Shown piece by piece: positions 24,855-36,481 of a DNA stretch of 64,000 bases (position 1 is its first letter; each line of letters opens with the position of its first letter). Below the pieces are notes generated by a model. The model saw only the letters and a list, made by a program, of their open reading frames with translations. It was not told where the DNA came from and searched no databases. The DNA is from Dasyornis broadbenti. Taxonomy: Eukaryota > Chordata > Aves > Passeriformes > Dasyornithidae. The stretch lies in contig VZRN01006406.1 in the NCBI GenBank assembly GCA_013397935.1, forward strand, positions 62,001-126,000, read 5' to 3'. A program made the translations under genes and the position numbers.

Positions 24855-26989
24855 GTTGTGTCTGTATCCTTGACCCTTTGTTTTATTCATGCATAAAGGA
24901 CAACCACTAGGCTTAGAAAAGTCAGGGTTGTGGGTTTTTTCCACTCTGGAACATCTGAAAGAACATTAAAGAAAGTAATAGAACTGTATTTGATTGGTAC
25001 AAGTAAACATGGAGTATATAAAAAAAAAAAAGGGTGACAATAAAAATATAGAGAGAAAGCAGAAAAATGACAGGTTCAAAAAAAAACCCCAAACCCTATC
25101 AGTGTTAGTGAGTAACACTCCACTTCAAAAACTTTGTGGTGTTTTTACATCATAAAATCTCATTCTAAGAGGATTAAGTAGAGATAAGATCAGCCATAGC
25201 ATAACTGTGTGCAGACCTGAATCCAGCTGACTGCATTTGCGCCTTTCATTCACTCATCACCAAGAAACAGGTCCAGCTTTCACTTAGCGATAGCGAATTC
25301 AGATTTGAGAGATAATTTTTCCACCATTCCAGAGAAAGGACTTGCTAGTGAAATGCAACAGGAAATCCAGACTTAGATTATAACCTGCCTTGCCACCAAA
25401 TGTCGTATATATATGGACAAAAGATAAACGTCCAGTTTTTATAAATCTGCAGTGGAACTTTATCCCAAAAATAACATGAACCTGAGTGCTGAATAACAAA
25501 GAACTGAAAAGTTGTTGGGTTTGTTTTTCTTGTGGTACTCATATTTTCATTTTAATTCTTCTATTGAAACAACCTCCAGCTTGAATTTTTAATTCTTATG
25601 ATGAAAGCTTTTTTATTTAATAGATAATTTTGATGTGCAACGCTTTTTAAGCAATTTGTAACAATCCTAGTGATATACTAGAAAGTTTTGCTTTTTAGAA
25701 AAGTGATTCAGGATGTCTTTTGTAGCTCTAAAGTAGCGTGGCTTAATTTAAAAAAAAAAAAAATCCTCTGGAGACATAAGGGAAGAACTTCTTTCTAACA
25801 GTGACATAAACATGTTTTTCATTTGCCTCTAGATTTTAGTACTAATTCTGGCAGGAGGAAACTAAACCCAAATATTTCTGTGTATACCTTGAATCTATTC
25901 AAAGCAAAAGGCTGCGTGGTTGGAATTTTTCAGCATTGTCACATTCAGTTCTGCCACTGTCCCTTACAGCAGCATTTTGCAGCACACAAGGCTTTCACTC
26001 TAAATAAGCATTTTCCTGATGTGAAGTGTAGCACTTCGGGATGCTTTGTGAAGCTTTGTGTTTCCCAGCATTTCTATTCTGCTTCCCTCTCCTGTCTTTA
26101 GCCATTATGAGAGAGGTTATCATCTTTATGCAGATTAAGGTTTATGTGTACGTAGCTTTCTGTAGCACTCACAACTTTTAGAGAACAGCTTAGTTCTGGA
26201 AGTTTGAGCTTCTTGTCTTTAGGATAACTTTCATGTGTCTATGTTTAAATAATTTTCTCCAGGGTTGGGCCATGCTGGCCCTACCTGGTGCTTCAAAACC
26301 TGCATAACTTCCCAGAAATACTTTTCCAGTATTAGAGCATGACACTGTTGTTTTGGGTTTACCCAGGGATGTAGAGGAGCAGTGAGAAGAAACACACCTC
26401 AAACCCAGCAGGAATTCGGTCAGATTTGTAATTTCTTCCCAAGCTGTTGATGTGTAATAGCCTTAAAATATTTCAGGAGTGACACAGTGAACCTGAGCTG
26501 CCTGAGCACCTCATCACTGGTGGGAGATTTGTAGGAGATTTTGGTGTATGACTTGATGAGCTTTCACTTTTCCTCTGTTTTTGTCAGTGTGGAGTCTTAT
26601 TCAAGTAACTTCATTACTCTCTTTGTGACAAATTAAATTAAGAATTTTTGCCTACTCCAGGCATCTAATGGTTCCTAAAAATAATTTCAAGACCAACAGC
26701 ATAATGTCTTTCAGTAATTGTTAAATATGAGGGAACTGACAAGGCTAAAATAAGAATCAGGCAAATTAAACCTCTCTTTGAGGACAGTGGTGCCTGTAAT
26801 TAGAGATGCTCAGGAAATGTTTCTCCCTTGCTCCCCACCAATCCCCACCCTTTTTCTCCCACAGGATGATGGAAGTGAAGGGAGAGAGCATCTACCCTTG
26901 AGCATTATAGTGCTCCCATGGAAATCTTCAGCAGCTTCCCCCAGAGTGTGAAACCTTGTAGTGAGGTTTTTAGAATGCATTTCTGAGAA

Positions 26990-27007
26990 TTTTTTTTTTT
27001 TTTTTTT
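26990..27007. repeat. Poly-T run (18 nt)
   Basis: Eighteen consecutive T residues between GAGAA and AAAGAACC. A simple mononucleotide repeat. Confidence 0.88.
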
Positions 27008-30000
27008 AAAGAACCAGTGCTTTCTGAGAAAAAAGGAAAATCTCAAAAAAATCTTAATAATGCATTCTTTGTGGTGGTGGAGAGGGGATATTAAGTGTCC
27101 TATTCAGTGAATTGAAGACCTGTTATTTGGAAGTGTGGCAGGACTTCTGCTCTATTGTCTCAGCAGTCTGTGGGACCCTTACTTTAAACATAAGGGTGAT
27201 TTACCTCTTTCAGAAATGTTTAGTTCTCATTAACTTGGCGAGAAATTATATTAGGAACTTCATTGTGGGTGGACCATAATCTTTAGTCTAACCTCAAGTT
27301 AGTAGACTACTTAAAATAGAGAAAATAAATGAAATAAGTAAAATAAGTAAGGAATCAGAGAAAGCTGTGCATGGCAAGAGCGAGATACCTGCAAGGAACT
27401 TTTGTGTCCGTTTAATCCTCAGTTCACCAATTTTTTCTAATGGGTAAAATAGTATTGCATGCCATAAGGTGGTTGTAGAAAGTTACTTGTTATTCTTTTA
27501 AAATATATCTACATTACTCTATAATCTGGTTTCTCATGACACCAGGCCCTTGTTTTAATGAGACTTCAAATGAATGCAGATTTATAAAATGCAGATTACG
27601 ACCACCAAGGAGATATTTCTTACTCTTTACTAGGCCTTTTAGTCCTTCACTATTTGCATCCCTGATCTAACCACTTTCTATCTTAGGGAATTTAATTTTC
27701 TCTCTGCATGGAGAATGCAAACCTTGTCCGTTTCAGAGATATTTGGCTTTTGTCTGTTTTGATGTTGCTTCCTTTCATCCTGACTTCAGGATACCTAAGG
27801 TGAGTGCTAGAAAACTCTTAACACTGAATGTGATGTTGAAGGTAGGAAATAATACAGGATGTAGTCTTCAAAAAATAAAAACCTGTTTATGAAGTGTTGA
27901 AGCTTGCACTGAGCATTTGTTAGTTCTCATTGTTCAGCAGCGGGCACGTGGTACAGTTGTATAATGTAAATTTAACAGGATAATTGTATTTTTTTTTTTT
28001 TAAAAAGAAACTTTGCACTGACTTTTCTCAGTGTGAACAGATTCCAAAGTCTTCAAGGTTTTGTTGGTCCTAGACTTTGTATGTCACAGCAGTTTCTAGT
28101 GTCTTGAATGTGGCTTAATTGGCTCCCAGATGTGAGAACAAAATGGACCCTTTTTTCATTTATCTGCAGAGAACATGGGCATGTGCAATTACATTATTAC
28201 ATCGTTGGAGTGTATTGATTGGGAACCCTATAGACTGACTCTTTTTTTATTACTGAGGTTTTCTTTTTACAATCAGCAAGAATTTTGTATGGGATGTGTT
28301 GGGAATTCAGTAGGGATGTGTATTTCCCATTCACTCAGAGGTCCAAAACCCAGCGTGACATTGTCTTTATAGTAAATTGTATTTTCCCTGAATTCTCTGC
28401 ATTACAGCCTGAGGAGCTGGATCAGACCTGGTGCTCTCAGCAGCAATGCCTGTATGATACATTGTCATCTATTGATAATATTTTTTTAGTCTGGCACCTA
28501 AAAAAGGGCAACCCTTTATAAAATGTTGCAAAATAAAAAAAAAAGAAGCGAGTTTTGGTATGATTAAATTAGTAACTCTAAGGTTTATTGATCTAAATGG
28601 GTTTCTCAGCATTCGTATGCTTTTTTTCTTTAAACTCCTGTTCCATATTCCCTCAATTTAATTGCTACTGTGAAATTTAGCTCTGGGGACAGTTTTTAAC
28701 AGCCATCACCAGCAAGAATGTCATTCCATAAGTGGTACCTGGTATTACTGTCTTTTCACGGCGGCATTAGTAAAATAGTCTTAATGGGGCAAATATATTT
28801 GTAACTCAAGATTGCCTGCACTCAATCAGCCACTATTAAAATTCTCCTTACGTGTTTGAATCCTCTTCCCTTAATGAAAATTCATGGTAACAGAGGAGAG
28901 GTGAGTGGTAGTGATACAAAATAATAGGTGCCATCAGGCACAAGTGTGTTTCATGAACTTCTGTCCCATGAAGCATTGTGGAATCCTATACACATTAATG
29001 CCTTCACAGATTGTGTTTGTCTCGTACATGCACAGAAGGAAACTATAATTTTCTAGTCTTCAGGGTATCTGCAGGTCTGTCTGCAGAATCTGTCTATTCT
29101 TGCTGATTCAGTCTGAGCTAAGAAATACATCAGTAAGCCCCTGGACTTTGCGGGGTTACTTTGGATGGACAGAGTTGTATGAAATTTCTTGTTGAGACAT
29201 GAAAGCAGATGAAATTCAGGTGGTTTCACTCTTCAGCGCGATGTGAATTTCTTACTAGTTCAGGAAAAGTAAGTGAAAGGGCTAGTCAGAGTGTCACAGA
29301 AGTGATTAAATTGTTCTTCCAGGTTCTGCTGATACAGTAAGGGAAGGAAACCATAGTTTCAGAAAGAAAGTAAAGCCCAATTACCTCTGAGTAAAACCGG
29401 CAATTTCCTTTTTACCTTTTTCCCCAGAGGAAGGGTGCTAGAACCATGTTCTACAGAATGCATCAGTCAAAAAAAAGAAGAAAAGGAAAAAGAGAGATTT
29501 AAATACTTAATTTGGTTATATGAGGCTTAATTACAGCATTATATATTAGATGCTTTCCAGCATTAGAAGCAACATTCCCCATGCCCCCTCTCACCTCTGC
29601 AAGTCAGGAACCTGCAAAGCACAACATCACAGCACTTTCAATTGCAGTTATATCTTCTAGTTATGGATACAGTGCAATCCTTTCACTTAAAGGCGTTTTT
29701 GTTCGCTTTTCATCTTCACATTTCGTCTCACAGAGGGGTGATCACAGTGCAGTAGTGTCTGGGGTGCATTTGGTGAGTTTTTCAGGTATCAGAAATACTT
29801 TTTGAGATTCTTCAGGTTAGTTACGAGCTCTGGCATTTTGAGCAAGGAAACAGAAGGAAAACCACGCAGCGATGAGTAATTTGCCGTTTCCCAATAACCT
29901 TCCGAGCAGAACTGAGTGGGTTTTGCATGGCTTTCACAATTGCTTTGAAGAGCATTCAAATGCACCTCTCATGTTGAAACAGTCCTGTACTTAGGTTTCC

Positions 30001-30390
30001 CACACACCAGCCAGTAGCGTGTCCCAAGCAGTCCTCTGCAGGGCATTCCCAGACTCATATGTGAGAATTTAGTGGTTGAACCACTCCTGTTTCTTCCATG
30101 CAGCTGCCAAACCAGTTGTTTTAGCTATTGGCTTTCCCTTTTCATCTTTGCTGCCTTGGTTACTCATGTGTGCTAAAGAATGAATGTTATTAACTCAGAT
30201 GATGACAGAAGCAATGAACACAAACTTGTTTAAACTGAGCAAGTAATTTGAAATTTTTAAGAGGAATCTTCAAGTGGGAGCAAGTTCTTCACCAACAGTG
30301 TTTGTTGTAGGTTTTGTTAGCTCCTCAATCCTTATTTGAAAGTAGCATTTCTATGTTTTCTTCTCAATGTCAGAGAAAGGCTCCTCTGAA

Positions 30391-30810
30391 TTAATATAAA
30401 CTTAGCACAAGCAGGGCAACAGGACCTGCAGGGACCATGAAATGGGTGACATTTACCTTGGGACAATGATACGGAGGGATGCAGTCAATGTCTGGTTGAG
30501 GAGGATCTGCTGAATAAAAACTGTAAGTTTTCCCACATGTCATAGCCCACAAAAAAACTCCCAGTGGAAATGTGAGACCTGCAGTAGAAGACCAACTGCC
30601 ACAATGGTATTGCACATGATAATGCCGTAAGACAAGAGCAGGATAAGTAAAGAACATGGACATTTTGCTGGTTCTTTGCAATAGAAGAACATTGTTAAAT
30701 AATATTCCAGTGGTTGTAGGAATGGATTGTGATGAGGAAGGACAAACTAGAAACGTCAGCTGTCTTTGCCACTCTTGAGACATATATTTCATCACCATGG
30801 CATTGACCAT
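30391..30810 (-). other. Unrecognised 139-codon open frame with adjacent hydrophobic frame
   Basis: On the minus strand the frame is open from an ATG at 30810 to a stop at 30391. A second minus-strand frame over about 30580-30730 reads a strongly hydrophobic segment, SLLILLLSYGIIMCNTIVAV, that looks like a membrane helix. In the first frame, a Cys/Tyr/Pro-rich stretch (CGKTYSFYS ... PPQPDIDCIPPYHCPK) ends exactly at AAG/GTAAAT, a plausible splice donor, and a plausible acceptor (TTCTACTGCAG) lies about 120 bases before it. This could be a decayed multi-pass membrane protein exon with a frameshift, or coincidence. I cannot name a family and do not assign a function. Confidence 0.15.
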
Positions 30811-31291
30811 ATCGGTTTAGTTTGAAGTCTAATTCTTAATGAAAAATCCCTTAGGCTCCCTGCAGCTGTGGGAAAGTTTCTCATTATGTTCTGCAGGGCT
30901 TAATTTTCCATGCAGGGCTGTTCATGTTTTTAGTTCACGGGGAAAAAAATAAAAGCCTTCCTGATGAGAGATGTTGGAGAAAAAGGACTGCTGGTGAAAA
31001 GACACAGAGCAAGAGCTATCAATCCTTGTTTAGGAGAGAAGACACGGAAGTTTCAGTGTGTCTGGGATGGCAAAGGAAACTGCCATTCATTTGAACGTTA
31101 CTGAAGGATTTTCTTTTCCCCTTAGTCCTGACACTGTGTCTTGGTGCCTGGGGGCCTTATTGTCTTCCTCTTTGGAGATCAGTGTAGTAGATGTGGTCCT
31201 TACTGGATGCTTTGTGTTTATGGGGTGGGAGAAGGTTTTTTTAGTTTGAAGATGGTAAAGGATGAGCTTAGCATTATTTTATTTTTTTCAG

Positions 31292-31304
31292 CCCCCCCCC
31301 CCCC
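31292..31304. repeat. Poly-C run (13 nt)
   Basis: Thirteen consecutive C residues after TTTTTTTCAG and before TTCATA. A simple repeat. The T-rich/C-rich composition resembles a polypyrimidine tract, but no following exon can be supported. Confidence 0.85.
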
Positions 31305-34300
31305 TTCATATTTGTGAGTTGACTTTGTCTCAGACCTTGCAACTGTCTTCAGTGATGGTTGGGTAGGATTGCCAGTGTAGGAACCCAAATCTAAGGGTCT
31401 CAGAACTAAAAATATTTGATACTTTCTTTTGGGTTTGAGAAGACTCTCAGTATAGTCTTGTAAAAGATATAATTAACTTCTGTTGCATGACCAGATGGCT
31501 TTAATAGTCTTTAAAAATCTCTGTAAAATAACAGACTTTGGAGTAGTAATCTCAGAAGTAATGGATCAATACAGTAGTAACAGTAATTCCTATAGTACCT
31601 TGTATTTTTTTTTTTTTAATTTGTTAATAAATCTTTGAAGTGTCAGGGCACTGTTTTGCAAAACTGAGGTATTAAATAGAGACCTTGTCCTTTGAAAATT
31701 AGTACTGGTGAATAGTAAGAGTAGTTAAAAAAAAATTAAAAGAAATAGTACAACCTCTGGGTACAGAGACAAGGCAGTCAGCTCCTGAAGATCTCTTTCT
31801 GCTGTGTTAACATAAGCATGAGACAAAGTTTTAGTGCAATCTAAAAATAATTAATCTTAAAGAAATACATAATGGCAGCGTAATCAACGCAAATCTACAT
31901 AAATAGGCAGTCATGGTGAATTAGAATGTAGTGCCACTGAATGGACTGCTAAAGATTTCATTAACTAGAAAGAACTAAAGAACCTGTTTACTAAGAAAAA
32001 TATCCTTTATCCTATACCAGTCGCTTTAGGTTGTTAATTTGAGAAGCTGATCATTTTGGACCATTAATCATAATAATTAGAGACAGATTTAGTGAGCTTT
32101 AGTGCTGTTCTCAACTAGATTAATAGTTGTGTAATCTGGTGTTTATTAATATAAATGAAGTAAATTAGAAGCGTGACATTATAAAGAGGAGGAAGAAACT
32201 TCAGGAACTTTCCTGGATCATCACAAAGCTCCATTAATTTACAATGACAGGTTGTTCTTCAGTAGTTTGCTTAGTTTTGTTTCAGTCTCTTTCCACCCCT
32301 GCACTAATAATGCTGCCATTCACCCCAGAGAAGAATGTGTGCAATGATCTCCAACCATGTGTACAGTTATTTAATATCCATAGATTTTGGTATTTGGGTG
32401 GAGACGGGCGTAGGGAACTTAACCAGCCATGGGAAGTTGTGCATTTTTATTTAATACATATTCTTATCTGTAAGATCATGTTCTTCATTCACCTGGAGGC
32501 TCTGAGCCAGGATTGCCAACACAAGCAGGATTTCGTGCGTCAGGAGACTCCCACCCCAGCGTGGTGGCAGCAGTTTGTGTGTGAGCGTTGCCATGCAGGA
32601 TTTTTAAACAAGAAATCCCATGGACAGTGATGTCTCCTTGCTGCTTCTCTCAGGTAGGGAGGAAGAAATGTTTGTTCTGACTCTGTTGCTTTGCCTCAGA
32701 GAGGAGTTGCGTGTGATGGAGTGGAGTGTAGAGGCGAGAGATTTTCCCCAGCTCTGAATTTTTCATTCCTTTCCCGAGCCAGGTGCATTTGTGAGTCTGT
32801 GTTTTCCCTCTCTGGGGTTCACAGGGCGGATTGATGCTGGCTTGTAACAAAAAGTCCCATTGGTGCTGACCTTCCCTGGGGCGCTGGCATTGGTCAGGGG
32901 GTCTGTATGTGCTCCTGCAAAATGCACATTTCCAGGGGCTTTATTGGACTTGTGTGCTGAAGCACCTCCTTTTCGAGCCATGTGTGTAGTTAAGGGGAAA
33001 CCCTCAGATTTATTTTGGATTGGCATCAGTTTCTCACTATAAACCTTACATTCGAGAAATGAGAGGTTCTTCTGATGGCCTGCTTGAGCCTTGTTGATTC
33101 CATTCTAACTTCTCTCTTTTAAAATTGCTTTTTAAAAGTTAGGAAGAACACAGTGAGAGTTTCGCAAGGTTAAAAGACTCCTGTTAGCTGAAAACATTTA
33201 TAAATTAAAAATCTCCATGTGCATTTAGCAGCTGGAGGAAATCTGCATGTGCGTGCTCGTCTTATGTCCTCCACCAAAACCCACTAACCACACTGATGCA
33301 CAGATCCCTGAGAGTCGCCAGCAATTTCCTCCTGAGAGATTTTTTTCCGTTTGCAAGTAACCCCTCTTTCCCCCTGAAATGGAAGGCTTGTTTTTAACAG
33401 GGCAGTTCTTGACCTTCTTTCACCTTTTTGTTTTGGATACACAGGCTTAGCTTTGTATTGGAAATCACATTGCGAGTCTAAATAGTCACAGAAAACTCCA
33501 GAGCTCCCCGCGAGGGAAGCACCAGTTGCTGTATTCCTGTGTTTTGAACAGCTGCTCCTTGCAATGCAAAGCACCAGGCAGCAGTTGTAAAGAAGGTGAT
33601 TTCCTATCCAATCCACACTCCTGGTTACAAATCACCTGACAGAAATACCATGAAGAAGTAGTTGTGTGGCATGTGCTCGGCTGTCACTCCGGTTATTCCA
33701 CAGCAACTTTCCAGTGAGCAAGTTGAGAAATAGGACCTGCTTTCCAGTGGAAGCTCCTTAGGGTAGGTGGTTTCAGTTTTGCCTCCCTTGATTTGGGTAA
33801 GACAAAAGCCTGTTTGCATTTGGGAAGGGAATTCTCTTGGAGTGTGCCTTCACATGTAATTTCTCATACCTTTTTGGATCATCTTAAAAGAAATCTATAC
33901 CTGTAGTTGACCTACTTAATCTATGCAATTATTCTACTTTGCTTGGGTGTATGCACATCATGTTCCTGTCTCCGTATCTTTTTTTTTCCCAGTTTTTGGC
34001 AGTGATTTTATTCCTTGTTAAAAATACAATTTGGTTGGTAATGGGAGCTTGACTTGAGTATTTCTATTGTTAAAATTACTGGCCAGAAGAATGGAGGCAG
34101 GAACCAGACAGTGCTTTGCAAAATCACAGCCCATTCACTGCTTTCTCAGAAATCCTGCTGGATTCATGTAGGTGTTTTTAATAGCGATGAGTAAGGCAAC
34201 TGGAGCCCTGCTGAAAGCGAGTGAAATGTCAGGGATTGTTGGTTCTAGTTAAAAATGCGCCTATTTCTCAACAGAGCTGGGTGCTGCAACATCTCTTTAT

Positions 34301-36261
34301 CTATGAATCTGCTAAGAGATTTCCAAGAGCTGATGGGTGTCTTGTGCCTAATTGTCATCTTTTGTGTGATGCCAAATTTACTCACGTGTTCCTTCCTTCC
34401 TGGCTGTAAAGCTCTAATATTCTTTAATGCTCCAGAGTCTGCAACCTACATAAATTAAGGGTTTCTGGGTCAAATTGCCTCTGAGTGCAGTGTACGTGGA
34501 GAGGATTGAGCCCTGTAAAACCGTTTTTGTTCTGTGATCCCGCAGAACTTAGTAACCAGCTAAAATTGAGGGATGTAAGTAGTTTTCCTGGAGACACTGA
34601 GTCATTTGGTGTTTCCTTCTGGCTTAGTACTGGTACTCTTAACATACTGTGTTATCTGTTCCTTAATATAATTAAACATCAGCAAATCTCTTTAACTTTA
34701 ATCAGACTTTAATTTGACTTAATCAGGCTTACTTTTGTTAAAATTTACTCTTCTCAGCAGTGGTGAAATGCTTGCTAACACAGGAGAGAATGACACTTTA
34801 CGTGCCTCTTTTTAAAGGCTATACAGGTTACCATGCTAGTGGAACAACAAGAAGTGATTACAGATAAAATTAAAATTAAATACAGACGTTTTTAACCTAG
34901 CTATAGTAAATTTTTGGCAGTATTAACATATGCAGATTACTGTACAGCATCTGATACCATTTAGTGCTTTGGCTGCAATACTTTCTGATGTTTTGCTTTA
35001 CATTTTTCTTGTAAATGTTGCTTTTGTAGAGCTGCTCTAATAAATTCTTTCCTGTGTTTTCCAAAGTATTGCCTTGCCCCTTGGCTATCATAGGGAAACA
35101 GCTGTGATTTAAGACATCAGCTTTGCTATTAACATCAAGTGGCTGCATAGCAGCCATGAATCATCTTTATGAATGTGTTCTGACTAAATCATAGGACTCA
35201 TTAGGTGTGGATGGATGGATATCTGAGAAAGTGATATAGGTAATAGGCTGTCTTCTAAGATAATGAAAAAGTTTTCACCTTCACTTTTCTTTATATGCTT
35301 GCCTTGGAAACGGTGGCTTCAATACCAAGCTTGCAAACACGCAGCTGACAATGAGTCTATCGCTGTAAATCCACGCACAGAGGACTGATTCATGTGGTTG
35401 AATGGTGATTATTCACAATTGGGACTTCTGTAGCAGGGTATTTTATCAGACAAGAACAAATTAAGTTTGGGCTTTTTTTCAAGTTGGAAGTTCTCTGGCA
35501 TCTGATGGCCAAGAAAGAATTGTTCATGGTGTTCTCAGAGGAAGGTGGGGAGATTCGCTGGAATGAATCACACAGAAATGCGCAGAAAACAAATTTCCCA
35601 AATTTCTGTTTTGCCAAAACAGCTATTTAAATAGCAAGCATTCCTTCTACACATGGCCTCTGTGGGATGGTATTTAATCTTTCCTGCATAATTTATTTAT
35701 TTCAAGGAAATTATTTTATTCTTCTACAGACGAAGCAAAGCAAAGAGGAAATTGCCTCTTGGCCAAGCCGTATCTCTTAACCCAGAAAATACAATTCATC
35801 CCCTAAATGAGCTGGGTTAATTTGCTCTTCTTGATAATGTTTTGCTATAATCAGATTTTTCATAGTTGCTCTCTAAGTACTAATTTTTTTTTGATCAAGC
35901 TTTCAATTTATTTGCTGCAAAGAATGGTTATTTAACAACAAAAAAACCACCAAAAAATAGCCTGAACATTAACTGCCCTAAGACACGAGCTCATTAGAAG
36001 CACACAGTCAGATTGATTGGACTGATAGTGATGGTGATGATAACAATAATTGCATTACAGCAGTGCCTCAGGATCCTAGCTGTAAATGAGGTTCTCATTC
36101 TTGCAGGTACAAAACTAAGATCCTCTCCAGCTCGACAAGAAGTGAAATGAGAGGCTGTGAGAGCTTGAACACAAATCTTCCCTTCCTTTTTGTTTACTAA
36201 AAAAATTAATTGAAAAAGTAAAAAAAAATTAAGAGGAGACCTATCTGGATCCTAACCAGAT

Positions 36262-36360
36262 ATAGAATCATTTAAGTAAAAACCTCTACAATCATTGAGT
36301 CCAGCCATTAACCCAGTCCTGCCAAGTCCACCAAGATGCCAAATTCTGTTCTTCAGCACC
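36262..36360 (-). mobile_element. CR1 LINE fragment (antisense), 3' end
   Basis: The plus strand reads ATAGAATCATTTAAG, AAAACCTCTACAATCATTGA, GTCCAGCCATTAACCCAG, TCCTGCCAAGTCCACCA and CTTCAGCACC in CR1-Y-like order, reverse-complement of the element. It is the same subfamily type as the copy at 23512-23612 but more diverged (the GGTTGG/GGCTGG block is lost). It is non-coding and truncated. Confidence 0.85.
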
Positions 36361-36409
36361 TACAAAAGAAGCAAGACATCTGTTGAGCAATATTTGAATA
36401 TTGAATATA

Positions 36410-36440
36410 TTTCATATATTCATGTGTTGAATATATGAAA
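36410..36440. repeat. Perfect 13-bp inverted repeat (hairpin)
   Basis: TTTCATATATTCA at 36410-36422, a 5-nt loop TGTGT, and TGAATATATGAAA at 36428-36440 form a perfect 13-bp AT-rich stem. It lies 50 bases past the end of the CR1 fragment and is not part of the CR1 consensus. It could extrude as a cruciform, but no function is evident. Confidence 0.88.
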
Positions 36441-36467
36441 CACTGCCATGCAGGAATATGGCATGTT

Positions 36468-36481
36468 CTGCCCTCTGTTTG
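36468..36481 (-). promoter_or_regulatory. CTCF-like motif
   Basis: The minus strand reads CAAACAGAGGGCAG, matching 12 of 14 positions of the vertebrate CTCF core pattern CCASYAGRKGGCRS, including the whole AGAGGGCAG half. A 14-base degenerate match arises by chance fairly often, so occupancy is unproven. Confidence 0.25.

Larger units (their letters stand above)
24855..36261. other. Single-copy non-coding tract, no gene seen
   Basis: No exon or RNA gene could be supported. It contains A14 (25750-25763), T18 (26990-27007), T13 (27989-28001), C13 (31292-31304) and T12 (about 31608-31619) runs. A 139-codon open frame on the minus strand (30391-30810) is described separately. A short exon-like segment at 27737-27799 is discussed among the findings. 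Confidence 0.6.

Noticed and set aside
35205..35220. GGATGGATGGAT as a tandem repeat of interest
   Set aside because: Only about three units, too short to be informative.
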